Assembly (NCBI GenBank): GCA_002449585.1
Contig: DJXD01000101.1
Span: 1 to 47,549, forward strand
Reading direction: 5' to 3'
DNA length: 47,549 nt
DNA from: Ruminococcus sp. UBA7013
GTDB taxonomy: Bacteria > Bacillota > Clostridia > Oscillospirales > Ruminococcaceae
In this document: piece after piece, positions 32,911 to 41,468 of the stretch
Layout: the number at the start of each line of letters is the position of its first letter
Position numbering within the stretch: the stretch's first letter is position 1
Translations under genes and position numbers: made by a program
The notes under the pieces: model-generated
Database searches by the model: none
The model's input: only the letters and a program-made list of their open reading frames with translations
What the model was told of the DNA's origin: nothing

Positions 32911-33414
32911 TTATTCATCCTTTCCCGGTGCATCCGGTATATCCGGCAAATCAGGAACATTCGGCACTTCCGGAGGGATTTCTTCTGACAGTGTTGGGAC
33001 TGGAATCTCCTCTGCTTCGGATGTTTCTTTCAGAATATCCATCAATTCAGACTGTTTGAGCGTATCGGGGAGATCTGGAGCTTTCAGCATATCCGGCACG
33101 TCTGGAGCTTTCATTTCATCCGGCATTTCCGGCAGTTCCAAAGCTTCTAGCTCTTCTTCCTGAAACATAACATAAATATCTTCATCGTCAGCAAGGACAC
33201 CTTCTATATCAAACTGTTTCTTTGGAATCCGTTTCAGCGGCGCATAGATAAACTGCTTACAAGAATCCTCTTCTGACATGATGCCTTTATTTTCACACAG
33301 AATTTCCCGGCCGTCTTTTGTCCGTCTGCCGAATTGGCAATAACTGCATTGCGGAGCAATATTCTTGTCGAAATAATACATTTTTTTCTTGAATAACCGA
33401 TCAAATAAACCCAC
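32911..33414 (-). CDS. Hypothetical protein with Cys cluster and Pro-Asp-rich repeats
   Basis: 167 residues. Near the N-terminus four Cys (PQCSYCQFGRR, ILCENKG, DSCKQF) could hold a zinc ion or cluster. The C-terminal half is acidic and repetitive, with units around LPEMPDEMKAPDVPDMLKAP and PDLPDTLK, so it is likely disordered or helical-repeat. No signal peptide is seen. The start is GTG at 33414 with GAGGTG 7 bases upstream, and the promoter at 33452-33480 fits. Short Cys-cluster proteins of this kind recur in Clostridia without known function. Confidence 0.75.
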   Translation of the reverse strand: MGLFDRLFKKKMYYFDKNIAPQCSYCQFGRRTKDGREILCENKGIMSEEDSCKQFIYAPLKRIPKKQFDIEGVLADDEDIYVMFQEEELEALELPEMPDEMKAPDVPDMLKAPDLPDTLKQSELMDILKETSEAEEIPVPTLSEEIPPEVPNVPDLPDIPDAPGKDE

Positions 33415-33451
33415 GGTGAAACACCTCTTGCAATAAAATATATCAAATATC

Positions 33452-33480
33452 AGTATACCATATTTTCAGATATTTGTCTA
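33452..33480 (-). promoter_or_regulatory. Promoter of the 33414-28654 operon
   Basis: On the minus strand TAGACA (33480-33475), 17-base spacer, TATACT (33457-33452). Confidence 0.72.
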
Positions 33481-33540
33481 GTATTTTCCGGCAAAAGAAA
33501 TTTTTCTTTTTACCATTTCTATAGATTGCATACCTGCTTT

Positions 33541-33557
33541 TTGTGCAACCTGCACAA
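33541..33557. promoter_or_regulatory. Palindromic operator candidate upstream of the hydrogenase operon
   Basis: TTGTGCAACCTGCACAA: perfect 7-base arms around ACC, centred about 75 bases before the likely start of transcription. It resembles Rex (TTGTGAA-N4-TTCACAA type) or CRP/FNR-type sites, but the spacer is one base short of the Rex pattern. Confidence 0.5.
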
Positions 33558-33574
33558 ATATTATGTTGAATGTT

Positions 33575-33595
33575 AGTCTAGTTTACGAATAGACT
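33575..33595. promoter_or_regulatory. Inverted repeat overlapping the hydrogenase -35 box
   Basis: AGTCTA (33575-33580) and TAGACT (33590-33595) flank nine bases; ten T follow. It looks like a terminator, but no plus-strand gene lies upstream, and its right arm is the -35 box. An operator role is as likely. Confidence 0.45.
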
Positions 33596-33618
33596 TTTTT
33601 TTTTCTTCGTGTTATAAT
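33590..33618 (+). promoter_or_regulatory. Promoter of the hydrogenase operon
   Basis: TAGACT (33590-33595), 17-base spacer that is mostly T, TATAAT (33613-33618). The -35 box matches 4 of 6. Confidence 0.65.
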
Positions 33619-33619
33619 T

Positions 33620-33655
33620 AACTGTAACATGTAGGTGTTTGCCTGACATGCAGTT
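33620..33655 (+). promoter_or_regulatory. Inverted repeat at the start of the hydrogenase transcript
   Basis: AACTG (33620-33624) pairs with CAGTT (33651-33655), and CATGT-AGG (33628-33635) with CCT-G-ACATG (33642-33650). It lies just after the -10 box and before the AGGAGG site. Confidence 0.45.
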
Positions 33656-33675
33656 TCAAAATCAGGAGGTAAATT

Positions 33676-34167
33676 ATGGCTACTAAAACATCAGTTCCGT
33701 TCCAGGGCACAGCTGAACAGGAAGCAAAGCTTCACGCTGTTATTGAAGCCCATAGGGACGACCCCGGCGCATTGATGCCGGTTTTACAGCAGGCACAGGA
33801 TATTTATGGCTATCTGCCAATTGAAGTGCAGAAGATCATTTCCGATGAAATGCAGATCCCGCTTGAAAAAATTTATGGTGTGGTAACGTTTTACGCACAA
33901 TTCTCACTGTATCCCAAGGGGAAATATAATATTTCTGTCTGTCTTGGCACTGCCTGCTATGTAAAAGGCTCAGGCGATATTTATGACAAGCTTCAGGAAC
34001 TTCTGGGCATCGGTGATGGTGAATGTACATCTGACGGAAAATTCTCCCTTGAAGCCTGCCGCTGCATTGGTGCATGTGGTCTTGCACCTGTTCTGACAGT
34101 CAATGAAGATGTCTATGGCCGTCTCACAACAGACAAAGTAAAAGAAATTCTCGATAAGTACGATTGA
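33676..34167 (+). CDS. hydC: NADH-dependent [FeFe]-hydrogenase, NuoE-like [2Fe-2S] subunit
   Basis: 163-residue thioredoxin-fold [2Fe-2S] subunit, the small electron-transfer part of a trimeric NAD-dependent, electron-bifurcating hydrogenase (HydC in Thermotoga naming, HndA-like). Cluster ligands are Cys89, Cys94, Cys130 and Cys134 with NuoE spacing CX4C...CX3C. The N-terminal helical bundle (ALMPVLQQAQDIYGYLP; VYGVVTFYAQF-type motif) is standard. The start ATG has AGGAGG upstream. It is the first gene of hydC-hydB-hydA, spaced by 23 and 17 bases. Confidence 0.92.
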   Translation: MATKTSVPFQGTAEQEAKLHAVIEAHRDDPGALMPVLQQAQDIYGYLPIEVQKIISDEMQIPLEKIYGVVTFYAQFSLYPKGKYNISVCLGTACYVKGSGDIYDKLQELLGIGDGECTSDGKFSLEACRCIGACGLAPVLTVNEDVYGRLTTDKVKEILDKYD

Positions 34168-34190
34168 TTGCATATTAAGGAGGTCTATAC

Positions 34191-36095
34191 ATGAAGTCAT
34201 TGCAGGAAATTCAGCAGATTCGTGATGCCAAGCACCCGGAAGTAGAACTCCGGACAGAAGGTTCTACAGAAGCAAACAGCAAATATGAAAAGCAGATTCT
34301 TCTCTGTGCTGGTACAGGCTGTACCTCTTCTGCATCCCTGACAATTGCGGATGCTCTGGAAAAAGAACTCATTGCCAATGGTCTGGAGGAAAAAATTCAG
34401 GTTGTTAGAACGGGCTGTTTTGGTCTGTGCGCTCTTGGGCCTATTATGATTGTTTATCCAGAAGGTACTTTCTACTCTCGCATTAAGGCAAAACACGTTC
34501 CTCAGATTGTCAAAGAACATCTGATTGAAGGGAATCCTGTCAAAGAACTGCTCTATGATGAGACAGTTACAGAAGAAGGCATTAAATCTCTGAATGAAAC
34601 CAGCTTTTATAAAAAGCAGCACCGTGTTGCACTTAGAAACTGCGGTGTGATTAATCCGGAAGATATTGATGAATATATTGCAAAAGATGGTTATCAGGCT
34701 CTTGCCAAAGTTGTCAAGGAAATGACTCCGGAAGATGTCATTCAAACAGTACTGGATTCCGGACTCAGAGGCCGTGGCGGCGGCGGATTCCCCACCGGCA
34801 TGAAATGGAAACTTGCCAGAACCATCGTTCCGAATGCAGATCAGAAATATGTCTGCTGCAATGCTGATGAAGGCGACCCCGGCGCATTCATGGACAGAAG
34901 CGTTCTGGAAGGAGATCCGCATGTTGTTCTGGAAGCTATGTCAATTGCTGGTTATGCCATCGGCGCAACACAGGGCTATATTTATGTCCGTGCAGAATAT
35001 CCAATTGCTGTAGAACGTCTGAGAATTGCCATTCAGCAGGCCAGAGATTATGGTATGCTTGGCAAAAATATCTTTGGCACTGATTTCTGCTTTGATATTG
35101 ATCTGAGACTTGGTGCAGGTGCGTTTGTGTGCGGTGAAGAAACTGCTCTGATGACATCTATTGAAGGCAACAGAGGCGAACCTCGTCCCCGTCCGCCATT
35201 CCCGGCTGAAAAAGGTCTTTATAGAAAGCCTACTATCCTGAATAATGTTGAAACATATGCCAATATTCCGCAGATCATCCTGAAGGGTGCTGATTGGTTC
35301 GCTTCCATGGGTACAGAAAAATCCAAGGGAACAAAAGTCTTTGCACTGGGTGGCAAGATCAAGAATACTGGTCTGGTAGAAGTTCCGATGGGTACAACAC
35401 TGCGTGAAGTAATCGAAGAAATTGGCGGCGGTATCCCGAACGGCAAAAAATTCAAAGCTGCTCAGACAGGTGGCCCTTCCGGCGGCTGTATCTCAGCAGA
35501 AAATTATGATGTTCCTATTGATTATGATAATCTGATTGCGATCGGCTCTATGATGGGCTCTGGTGGTCTGATCGTTATGGATGAAGATAACTGTATGGTT
35601 GACATTGCAAAATTCTTCCTGGAATTCACAGTTGATGAATCCTGCGGTAAATGTACACCGTGCCGTATCGGTACAAAACGAATGTATGAAATGCTGGACA
35701 AGATTACCAAAGGTCAGGCTGATCTGGCTGATCTTGACAAGCTGGAAGAACTGTGCTATTATATCAAGGCAAATTCCCTCTGCGGTTTAGGTCAGACAGC
35801 TCCGAACCCTGTACTTTCCACACTCAAGAATTTCCGTCATGAATATGAAGCGCATGTATTAGCAAAAAAATGTCCTGCTGGTGTCTGCAAAGATCTGATG
35901 CAGTTTACAATTATGCCTGATAAGTGCGTTGGCTGCGGACTGTGTGCAAAGAACTGTCCTGTACATGCGATTTCACAGGGTGATTATATCGCACCCGGAA
36001 AGAAACGGGCAGCTTTTGTAATTGATACTTCCAAGTGCATCAAGTGCGGTGTCTGCATGGGCAATTGTAGACCTAACGCCATTACCAAGGGTTAA
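34191..36095 (+). CDS. hydB: NADH-dependent [FeFe]-hydrogenase, NuoF-like flavoprotein subunit
   Basis: 634-residue diaphorase subunit. An N-terminal thioredoxin-like [2Fe-2S] domain is at about 35-115 (LCAGTGCTSSA; RTGCFGLCALGP). The NuoF core carries FMN and NADH: GLRGRGGGGFPTGMKW near 190 and CCNADEGDPGAFMDR near 222. ESCGKCTPCRIGTKRM near 483 binds a [4Fe-4S] cluster. The C-terminus adds two ferredoxin-type [4Fe-4S] motifs (CVGCGLCAKNCP, CIKCGVCMGNCR), as in bifurcating HydB. It moves electrons between NADH, ferredoxin and the HydA subunit in the cytoplasm. Confidence 0.94.
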   Translation: MKSLQEIQQIRDAKHPEVELRTEGSTEANSKYEKQILLCAGTGCTSSASLTIADALEKELIANGLEEKIQVVRTGCFGLCALGPIMIVYPEGTFYSRIKAKHVPQIVKEHLIEGNPVKELLYDETVTEEGIKSLNETSFYKKQHRVALRNCGVINPEDIDEYIAKDGYQALAKVVKEMTPEDVIQTVLDSGLRGRGGGGFPTGMKWKLARTIVPNADQKYVCCNADEGDPGAFMDRSVLEGDPHVVLEAMSIAGYAIGATQGYIYVRAEYPIAVERLRIAIQQARDYGMLGKNIFGTDFCFDIDLRLGAGAFVCGEETALMTSIEGNRGEPRPRPPFPAEKGLYRKPTILNNVETYANIPQIILKGADWFASMGTEKSKGTKVFALGGKIKNTGLVEVPMGTTLREVIEEIGGGIPNGKKFKAAQTGGPSGGCISAENYDVPIDYDNLIAIGSMMGSGGLIVMDEDNCMVDIAKFFLEFTVDESCGKCTPCRIGTKRMYEMLDKITKGQADLADLDKLEELCYYIKANSLCGLGQTAPNPVLSTLKNFRHEYEAHVLAKKCPAGVCKDLMQFTIMPDKCVGCGLCAKNCPVHAISQGDYIAPGKKRAAFVIDTSKCIKCGVCMGNCRPNAITKG

Positions 36096-36112
36096 GAGGA
36101 GGAATAAGAATC

Positions 36113-37864
36113 ATGGCTGATATTAATATCAAGATTAACGGTATTCCGGTGACTGTTCCCAAGGGTACAACGGTTCTGGAAGCTGCACATATGGCAGGCA
36201 TTGACATTCCTACATTCTGCTACATGAAAGAAATTAATGAGATCGGTGCATGTCGTATCTGCATGGCAGAGATCAACGAAGGCAGAGGCTTCCGTTTGGT
36301 AGCTTCCTGCGTGTATCCGCTGGCATTTGAGGGCACAGAAGTTCTGACCAATTCCCCCAAAGTAATGGATTCCAGAAGAAAAACACTGGAGCTGATCCTG
36401 TCCACACATGAGAAAAAATGCCTTTCCTGCGTCAGAAGCGGTAATTGTGAATTGCAGTCTCTCTGCAATGAAATGGGCATTGATCATGAAGATGTCTATG
36501 AAGGTGAAAAGCATGTCTATGAAATTGACAATTCTGCTGTTCACATGTACAGAGATAATAATAAATGCATTCTGTGCCGTCGCTGTGTGGCTGTCTGCTC
36601 CAAATGGCAGGGCGTTGGCGTAATTGGTGCAAATGAAAGAGGATTCAAGACATTTATCGGCAGTGCTTTTGAAATGGGTCTGGGTGAAACGAGCTGCGTT
36701 TCCTGCGGCCAGTGTATTGCAGTATGTCCTGTAGGCGCATTGTCTGAAAAAGATTATACAGATACTGTATTCCAAGCAATTGCTGATCCTTCCAAGCATG
36801 TCATTGTACAGACTGCTCCGGCAGTTCGTGCCGCACTGGGTGAAGAATTCGGCTATCCGATCGGTACAAATGTAGAAGGAAAGATGGTTGCTGCTCTGCG
36901 TCGTCTGGGCTTTGATGATGTATTTGATACTGACTGGGGTGCAGACCTGACAATCATGGAAGAAGCTACAGAATTTGTAGATAGATTTACAAAAGGCGGC
37001 AAGCTTCCTATGATGACTTCTTGTTCACCTGGCTGGGTAAAATACTGTGAGCATTATTTCCCGGATCTGATTGATAATCTGTCAACTTGCAAATCTCCGC
37101 ATCAAATGCTGGGTGCAATGGCTAAGACTTATTACGCTGAAAAAATCGGCAAAGATCCGAAAGATATTATTGTTGTCAGTGTAATGCCGTGTACTGCAAA
37201 GAAATTTGAATGTCAGCGTGAAGATGAAAATGCTGCTGGTGTTCCTGATGTGGATTATGTACTGACAACCCGTGAACTTGCTCGGATGATCCGCCGTGCA
37301 GGCCTGAAATTTACTGCACTTCCGGATGAAGATTTTGATAATCCGCTTGGCCTTTCTTCCGGTGCTGGTGACATCTTCGGCGCAACAGGCGGCGTTATGG
37401 AAGCGGCTCTCCGTACAGCTTACTGCTGGCTGACAGGCAAGGAAGATGAAGTTGTAGAATTCAAAGAAATCCGTGGTACAGATGGCATCAAGCGTTCTGA
37501 AATCGAAATTGGTGATAAAAAGATCCGTGTAGCAGTTGCTTCCGGCCTTGCCAATGCTGGTGAACTGCTTAGACGTGTCCAGAGCGGCGAAGAACAGGTA
37601 GATTTCATTGAAATTATGGCATGTCCCGGCGGATGTGTCAACGGCGGCGGTCAGCCTCAGCAGCCGGCAAGCGTCCGCAATTTTGAAGATCTGCGTGTAC
37701 TCCGTGCAAAAGCTCTTTATGATGAAGATGCAAACAAAGACCTGCGTCTGTCTCATCTGAATGCAGATATTAAAAATCTCTATGAAGAATATCTCCACAG
37801 ACCCGGCGGACATAAGTCTCATAAAACATTGCATACAAGCTATATCAAGCGTTCTGTGAACTGA
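36113..37864 (+). CDS. hydA: [FeFe]-hydrogenase catalytic subunit
   Basis: 583-residue catalytic subunit that makes or oxidises H2. N-terminal [2Fe-2S] (CYMKEINEIGACRICMAE), a His-ligated cluster site (HEKKCLSCVRSGNCELQSLC) and two [4Fe-4S] motifs (CILCRRCVAVCSKWQ; CVSCGQCIAVCPVGA) form the electron wire. The H-cluster domain has L1 TSCSPGW near 302, L2 MPCTAKKFE near 357 and L3 MACPGGCVNGGGQP near 501, all with intact Cys. A small-subunit-like tail ends it (NLYEEYLHRPGGHKSHK). It is the last gene of the operon and is followed by a strong terminator. HydE to build its cofactor is encoded at 14997. Confidence 0.96.
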   Translation: MADINIKINGIPVTVPKGTTVLEAAHMAGIDIPTFCYMKEINEIGACRICMAEINEGRGFRLVASCVYPLAFEGTEVLTNSPKVMDSRRKTLELILSTHEKKCLSCVRSGNCELQSLCNEMGIDHEDVYEGEKHVYEIDNSAVHMYRDNNKCILCRRCVAVCSKWQGVGVIGANERGFKTFIGSAFEMGLGETSCVSCGQCIAVCPVGALSEKDYTDTVFQAIADPSKHVIVQTAPAVRAALGEEFGYPIGTNVEGKMVAALRRLGFDDVFDTDWGADLTIMEEATEFVDRFTKGGKLPMMTSCSPGWVKYCEHYFPDLIDNLSTCKSPHQMLGAMAKTYYAEKIGKDPKDIIVVSVMPCTAKKFECQREDENAAGVPDVDYVLTTRELARMIRRAGLKFTALPDEDFDNPLGLSSGAGDIFGATGGVMEAALRTAYCWLTGKEDEVVEFKEIRGTDGIKRSEIEIGDKKIRVAVASGLANAGELLRRVQSGEEQVDFIEIMACPGGCVNGGGQPQQPASVRNFEDLRVLRAKALYDEDANKDLRLSHLNADIKNLYEEYLHRPGGHKSHKTLHTSYIKRSVN

Positions 37865-37874
37865 TTTGACAAAG

Positions 37875-37902
37875 AAGCCGCACCCAAAAGGTGCGGCTTT
37901 TT
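37875..37902 (+). terminator. Terminator of the hydrogenase operon
   Basis: AAGCCGCACC (37875-37884) pairs with GGTGCGGCTT (37890-37899) around CAAAA, followed by T-run. Confidence 0.92.
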
Positions 37903-37906
37903 GATA

Positions 37907-37934
37907 AATAAAAATCTCCGGAAATCCGGAGATT
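37907..37934 (-). terminator. Terminator of the SH3 membrane protein gene
   Basis: AATCTCCGG (37913-37921) and CCGGAGATT (37926-37934) form a 9-bp stem. On the minus strand it is followed by TTTTTATTTAT. Confidence 0.85.
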
Positions 37935-37938
37935 ATCA

Positions 37939-38703
37939 TTAATTTAATCTAACCCAGCCTGCGCCAGATTTGAGCTTTCCCCATTTTACGCCATTGGCAT
38001 CCGTCATTTCCTGGACAATTGTGAATGTACCATTCGAGCCGATTGTGCCGTTTGCGCTTCCGCCAGGACTGGAATAAATGCTTGCAGAGCCACTCAAAGA
38101 AATAGTATAATTTGTATTAGTAATTGTGCCGTCACCTGCTGGAGGAGTAGCCGGTTCTGGAACAGAATCAGGAATGGTTGTTGTGATGGTTGTCGGATTA
38201 GAAGTGAATGCTGCACTTTCATCATAGGCAGTTGTACGGGGCGGAGCAAGTGTAGCAATTTCTGTAGAATCCCCTGTTTCATCTGTGACTATATAAACAG
38301 GACTGGTATTAGCCGGGCGTGTTCCTGTTGTAGTGATTGCTGTGACAGGCGGTTCTGTTTCAGGAGCGGTTGCAATGACTTCTTCTGTCTGCGGTGGGCT
38401 TGTTTCATTTGCCAAATCCGGATTGAGTACTTCTGCCGGGATAGGATCTGTTTCCGTATTGCCATGATTGGGACTCGTTGTTTCAGCAGACAGAGTGCCA
38501 TCTCCATCCGGCACTTGAATGACAATGCGACTGTCAGAACTGCCGGGCGTTTCTCCACCTCCCAAGCTTATAAAGGCCGCTACCAGCAGCACGATGATGA
38601 CAAGCAGGAGCATAAAAATCAGAACAACTCTAGTAACTTCAGAATCCAGACCAGTTTTTTTGTCATTTTTCCGACTGCTGTTTTTGGTTGTTTGTGTTGA
38701 CAT
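37939..38703 (-). CDS. Single-span membrane protein with Thr/Pro-rich stalk and SH3 domain
   Basis: 254 residues. A short basic cytoplasmic head (1-24) precedes one membrane span at about 25-47 (RVVLIFMLLLVIIVLLVAAF). A Thr/Glu/Pro-rich stalk runs to about 195, and a C-terminal bacterial SH3-type domain to the end (SIYSSPGGSANGTIGSNGTF; KWGKLKSGAGWVRLN). The SH3 domain probably binds peptidoglycan or a surface protein. It is monocistronic between its own promoter (38751-38780) and terminator. The layout is like that of the zinc-ribbon protein at 8965, without the ribbon. Confidence 0.82.
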   Translation of the reverse strand: MSTQTTKNSSRKNDKKTGLDSEVTRVVLIFMLLLVIIVLLVAAFISLGGGETPGSSDSRIVIQVPDGDGTLSAETTSPNHGNTETDPIPAEVLNPDLANETSPPQTEEVIATAPETEPPVTAITTTGTRPANTSPVYIVTDETGDSTEIATLAPPRTTAYDESAAFTSNPTTITTTIPDSVPEPATPPAGDGTITNTNYTISLSGSASIYSSPGGSANGTIGSNGTFTIVQEMTDANGVKWGKLKSGAGWVRLN

Positions 38704-38750
38704 TATTTCAGCTTCTTTCTGTTTCAGGCTTTAGTGACATCCATGATTCT

Positions 38751-38780
38751 ATTATACCATAAATGACGGCCTTTTTGCTA
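38751..38780 (-). promoter_or_regulatory. Promoter of the SH3 membrane protein gene
   Basis: On the minus strand TAGCAA (38780-38775), 18-base spacer, TATAAT (38756-38751). The -35 box is weak. Confidence 0.55.
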
Positions 38781-38784
38781 TTCG

Positions 38785-38887
38785 CATTATTCACAAATAG
38801 TATAGACAGAATATGTCTGTTTTCGACAAATTCGTGATAATCGCATTTCAATTCAGTGGAAAATACTAATTTTTTCCGATCCCACTG
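38785..38887. other. Intergenic segment with nested inverted repeats
   Basis: The 319-base gap at 38704-39022 holds two promoters and this unexplained part. ATTAT-T-CAC-A-AAT (38787-38799) can pair with ATT-C-GTG-ATAAT (38830-38841), enclosing AGACA/TGTCT. Next, CAGTGG (38854-38859) is repeated inverted as CCACTG (38882-38887). After it, AAGAGGGG precedes ATG-TTT-GGT-TGA at 38929. No gene is visible. Confidence 0.4.
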
Positions 38888-38957
38888 CCGTTTGATCATG
38901 TCCATCAATTAAAGAAGAGGGGAATTCCATGTTTGGTTGAATTTTTTTGAAATGCTA

Positions 38958-38986
38958 TTGCATTTTTTGTGAAAATATGCTAAAAT
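38958..38986 (+). promoter_or_regulatory. Promoter of the DUF4874 dockerin gene
   Basis: TTGCAT (38958-38963), 17-base spacer, TAAAAT (38981-38986). Confidence 0.7.
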
Positions 38987-39022
38987 GAAAACAGAAATTT
39001 ATTTTTGAAAGGGGAATTTGAC

Positions 39023-41422
39023 ATGAAATTATTCAGGAAAGCGGCGGCAGCTGTTTCTGCATTTGCACTGATATTGCAGATTGCACCGCTGATTTCATGC
39101 GCTGAAACAGAAACTTTGCAAGATTCTGGTATGAATTATACAGAATCTACGGAGACGATCAATAATCCCGGAGCAGGATATACATCAACACTCTGGTATC
39201 ATTGTGAGCCGGGAAAAACAGCTGTCAAGAATCCGACAGGCAATTTGGTACTGATGTTTGTGGATATTGGTGCTTTTTCTTCCGGTGTGAACGGCACAAC
39301 AGAAAAAATCACCGGAGAAGATGGAAAAGAAACATCTGTCTATACAGAAGGAACAGACTATGATCTTGATGCAGAATTCTTTGCAGGTATGCGAGGCACA
39401 TTGGAAAATTGCCGAAAAAATGGCTGTACGGTGGCATTACGTTTCCGGTATGATGCCAATGGAAAAACCAATCCTGAACCAGCAAGCTTTGAGCAATTAT
39501 TGCATCATATTGATCAGATCAAGCAGGATGGTTTCCTTGAGGATTATAAAGATATTCTGATGTTTGTGGAATCCGGTTTTGTAGGCGCATGGGGAGAACA
39601 GCACAGCGGAAAATATACATCTCTGGAATATAAAGCACAGCTTTTGGATGCTGTTCTTGATCTCGTGCCGAATGAAATTCCTGTCACTGTCCGCACGCCT
39701 AATATCTTTGCCAAATGGGCAGGTATTGAGACGAAAGACATGGCAGACTGGAAATCTGAACCCGGCAGTCAGGCCGCAAGAGTCGGATTATATAATGATG
39801 GCTATATGGGATCAGATTCCGATCTTGGAACATATTCTAACCGGGCAATTGAAACTACTTGGCTGGGCAATCAGACAACAGCCACTTATTATGGCGGAGA
39901 GTTTTCCGGCGCACTGGATTGGGCGCAGAAATATGATACTTATCTTCCGGAAAATGCAATCCCGGAAATGTATCAAACACATCTCAGCTATATTAATTCT
40001 AATATTTATAAATTATATCAAGATTATACATTTGGAGAGAATTACACCGTTTCGGGTGTGGATAATTCTGCATATTATGGACAGACAGTATTTAAATTCA
40101 TGCGAGATCATATAGGCTATCGTTTTGTTATCCGTGACTGTGATCTGAATGCCTCAGCAGAACAGGGAGATCATTTTGAATTGAAATTCAATGTCGAAAA
40201 TACTGGCTTTGCCAATCCGATCCGGCCGCAGAATGCGGAAATTATTCTTGAAAAAGATGGAAATTATGTGACTCAGAATATAGATATTGATTCCCGGACA
40301 TGGTACTCCTGTACAAGTACACAGGAAGATTTGCAGATTCCAGTGCCCGGCAGTCTCGAAGCAGGAGAATGGAATGTCTATCTCCGGCTTTCTGTGGGGA
40401 ATCAGGAAATACAGGATGGATTGCTCAGAACAGTACAATTTGCAAACCCTGATATTTGGAATGCTTCTCTTGGTGCTAATAAAATGGGAACAATCCAGAT
40501 CACAGAAACAGCAGATCCAGAGAAAAAAGCAGAGAATAATACAAACCTGTATACTTATGGAGGAAATATTGTCTTTGATGGCGTTCGCTCCAGTCAGTCC
40601 GAATGGACAGAAAAAAATCTGATTGCGGAATCCGGAGAAAATAAACTTTATCTCTCCAGTGATGATAAATATTTGTACGTTGCTGCTGAAGTGCATCATA
40701 ATGTTGAAAAGCCTGTCTGGAATCTCCGGATTGAACATGATGCAGATTCTTACTGGATTTATTATCAATCCGCCGGCTGGTGCTATTATTCCAAGGGAGA
40801 TGATCATTCTGGATTTAATTTCAAGAAAAGTGAAGATTTCGCAGAATTCAAGATTGATATGTCCTCTATGAATATACAGCCGGGTACATTACTTGATAAA
40901 GTCAGAATTTTTGTACAGGATGAAGGCGATGGCTGGAAGGGTGTCGGAGAATTGATTGCTGAAAATCATACTGTATCAGAATCATTACCGATTTATTCCG
41001 CTTATCAGAAAATCAGTTTGAAAGAAAAGCAATCTTATACAATGCAGGCAGTCACTTCTTTGGAAAATGTTTCTTATACCTGGCTGCATGATGGCAAAGA
41101 AATTCCAGATGCTACCGGAAAAACTCTGACACTTGAAAATATCACACAAGAAGCCGCCGGAGATTATGCTGTCAGAATAACGGATTCCAATGGCATGACA
41201 CAAGAATTTTTATTATATACTATTGAAAATATTTATCCGGAAGAAACTATTTTAACTGGTGATCTTAATACAGATGGTGTCATCAATGTAGAGGATATTA
41301 AAATCATGCAGGATTTTCTTCATAAAAAAGCAGTGAACATTCAGGGGGATGCTGATATGAATCATGACGGAATCTGGAATATCTATGATCTGATTCTGAT
41401 GAAAAAGGCCGCAAAATCCTGA
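39023..41422 (+). CDS. Secreted DUF4874/DUF4832 protein with C-terminal dockerin
   Basis: 799 residues with a signal peptide at about 1-27 (ending ISCAE). The N-terminal TIM-barrel-like region has the DUF4874 start (NNPGAGYTSTLWYHCEPG; LVLMFVDIGAF; CTVALRFRYDANG) and the DUF4832 region follows (FMRDHIGYRFVIRDCDLN). A beta-sandwich, a carbohydrate-module-like region (about 500-650) and an Ig-like domain (about 660-735) come next. The dockerin lies at about 742-797 with loops GDLNTDGVINVED and ADMNHDGIWNIYD. It is likely a cellulosomal glycan-active or glycan-binding protein; no reaction is known to me. ATG 39023 has GAAAGGGGA 7 bases upstream. Confidence 0.88.
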   Translation: MKLFRKAAAAVSAFALILQIAPLISCAETETLQDSGMNYTESTETINNPGAGYTSTLWYHCEPGKTAVKNPTGNLVLMFVDIGAFSSGVNGTTEKITGEDGKETSVYTEGTDYDLDAEFFAGMRGTLENCRKNGCTVALRFRYDANGKTNPEPASFEQLLHHIDQIKQDGFLEDYKDILMFVESGFVGAWGEQHSGKYTSLEYKAQLLDAVLDLVPNEIPVTVRTPNIFAKWAGIETKDMADWKSEPGSQAARVGLYNDGYMGSDSDLGTYSNRAIETTWLGNQTTATYYGGEFSGALDWAQKYDTYLPENAIPEMYQTHLSYINSNIYKLYQDYTFGENYTVSGVDNSAYYGQTVFKFMRDHIGYRFVIRDCDLNASAEQGDHFELKFNVENTGFANPIRPQNAEIILEKDGNYVTQNIDIDSRTWYSCTSTQEDLQIPVPGSLEAGEWNVYLRLSVGNQEIQDGLLRTVQFANPDIWNASLGANKMGTIQITETADPEKKAENNTNLYTYGGNIVFDGVRSSQSEWTEKNLIAESGENKLYLSSDDKYLYVAAEVHHNVEKPVWNLRIEHDADSYWIYYQSAGWCYYSKGDDHSGFNFKKSEDFAEFKIDMSSMNIQPGTLLDKVRIFVQDEGDGWKGVGELIAENHTVSESLPIYSAYQKISLKEKQSYTMQAVTSLENVSYTWLHDGKEIPDATGKTLTLENITQEAAGDYAVRITDSNGMTQEFLLYTIENIYPEETILTGDLNTDGVINVEDIKIMQDFLHKKAVNIQGDADMNHDGIWNIYDLILMKKAAKS

Positions 41423-41440
41423 TTACTGAGAATCAAAAAC

Positions 41441-41465
41441 AGCACTCCGAAAGGGGTGCTTGTTT
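41441..41465. terminator. Convergent terminator
   Basis: AGCACTCC (41441-41448) pairs with GGGGTGCT (41453-41460) around GAAA. T-runs are TGTTTCTG on plus and TGTTTTTG on minus. Confidence 0.82.
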
Positions 41466-41468
41466 CTG

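Noticed and set aside
33541..33557. Firm Rex-box call
   Set aside because: The arms fit but the spacer is 3 instead of 4 bases, and no rex gene is in the window; kept only as a candidate operator.
37082..37939. 285-residue antisense ORF across hydA
   Set aside because: It is a shadow of the strongly conserved hydrogenase frame, with no ribosome-binding site or recognisable motif. The same holds for 34197-34922 and 42163-42885.
38708..38908. 66-residue ORF on minus before the SH3 gene
   Set aside because: No ribosome-binding site, it runs through the promoter of the SH3 gene, and its composition is not protein-like.
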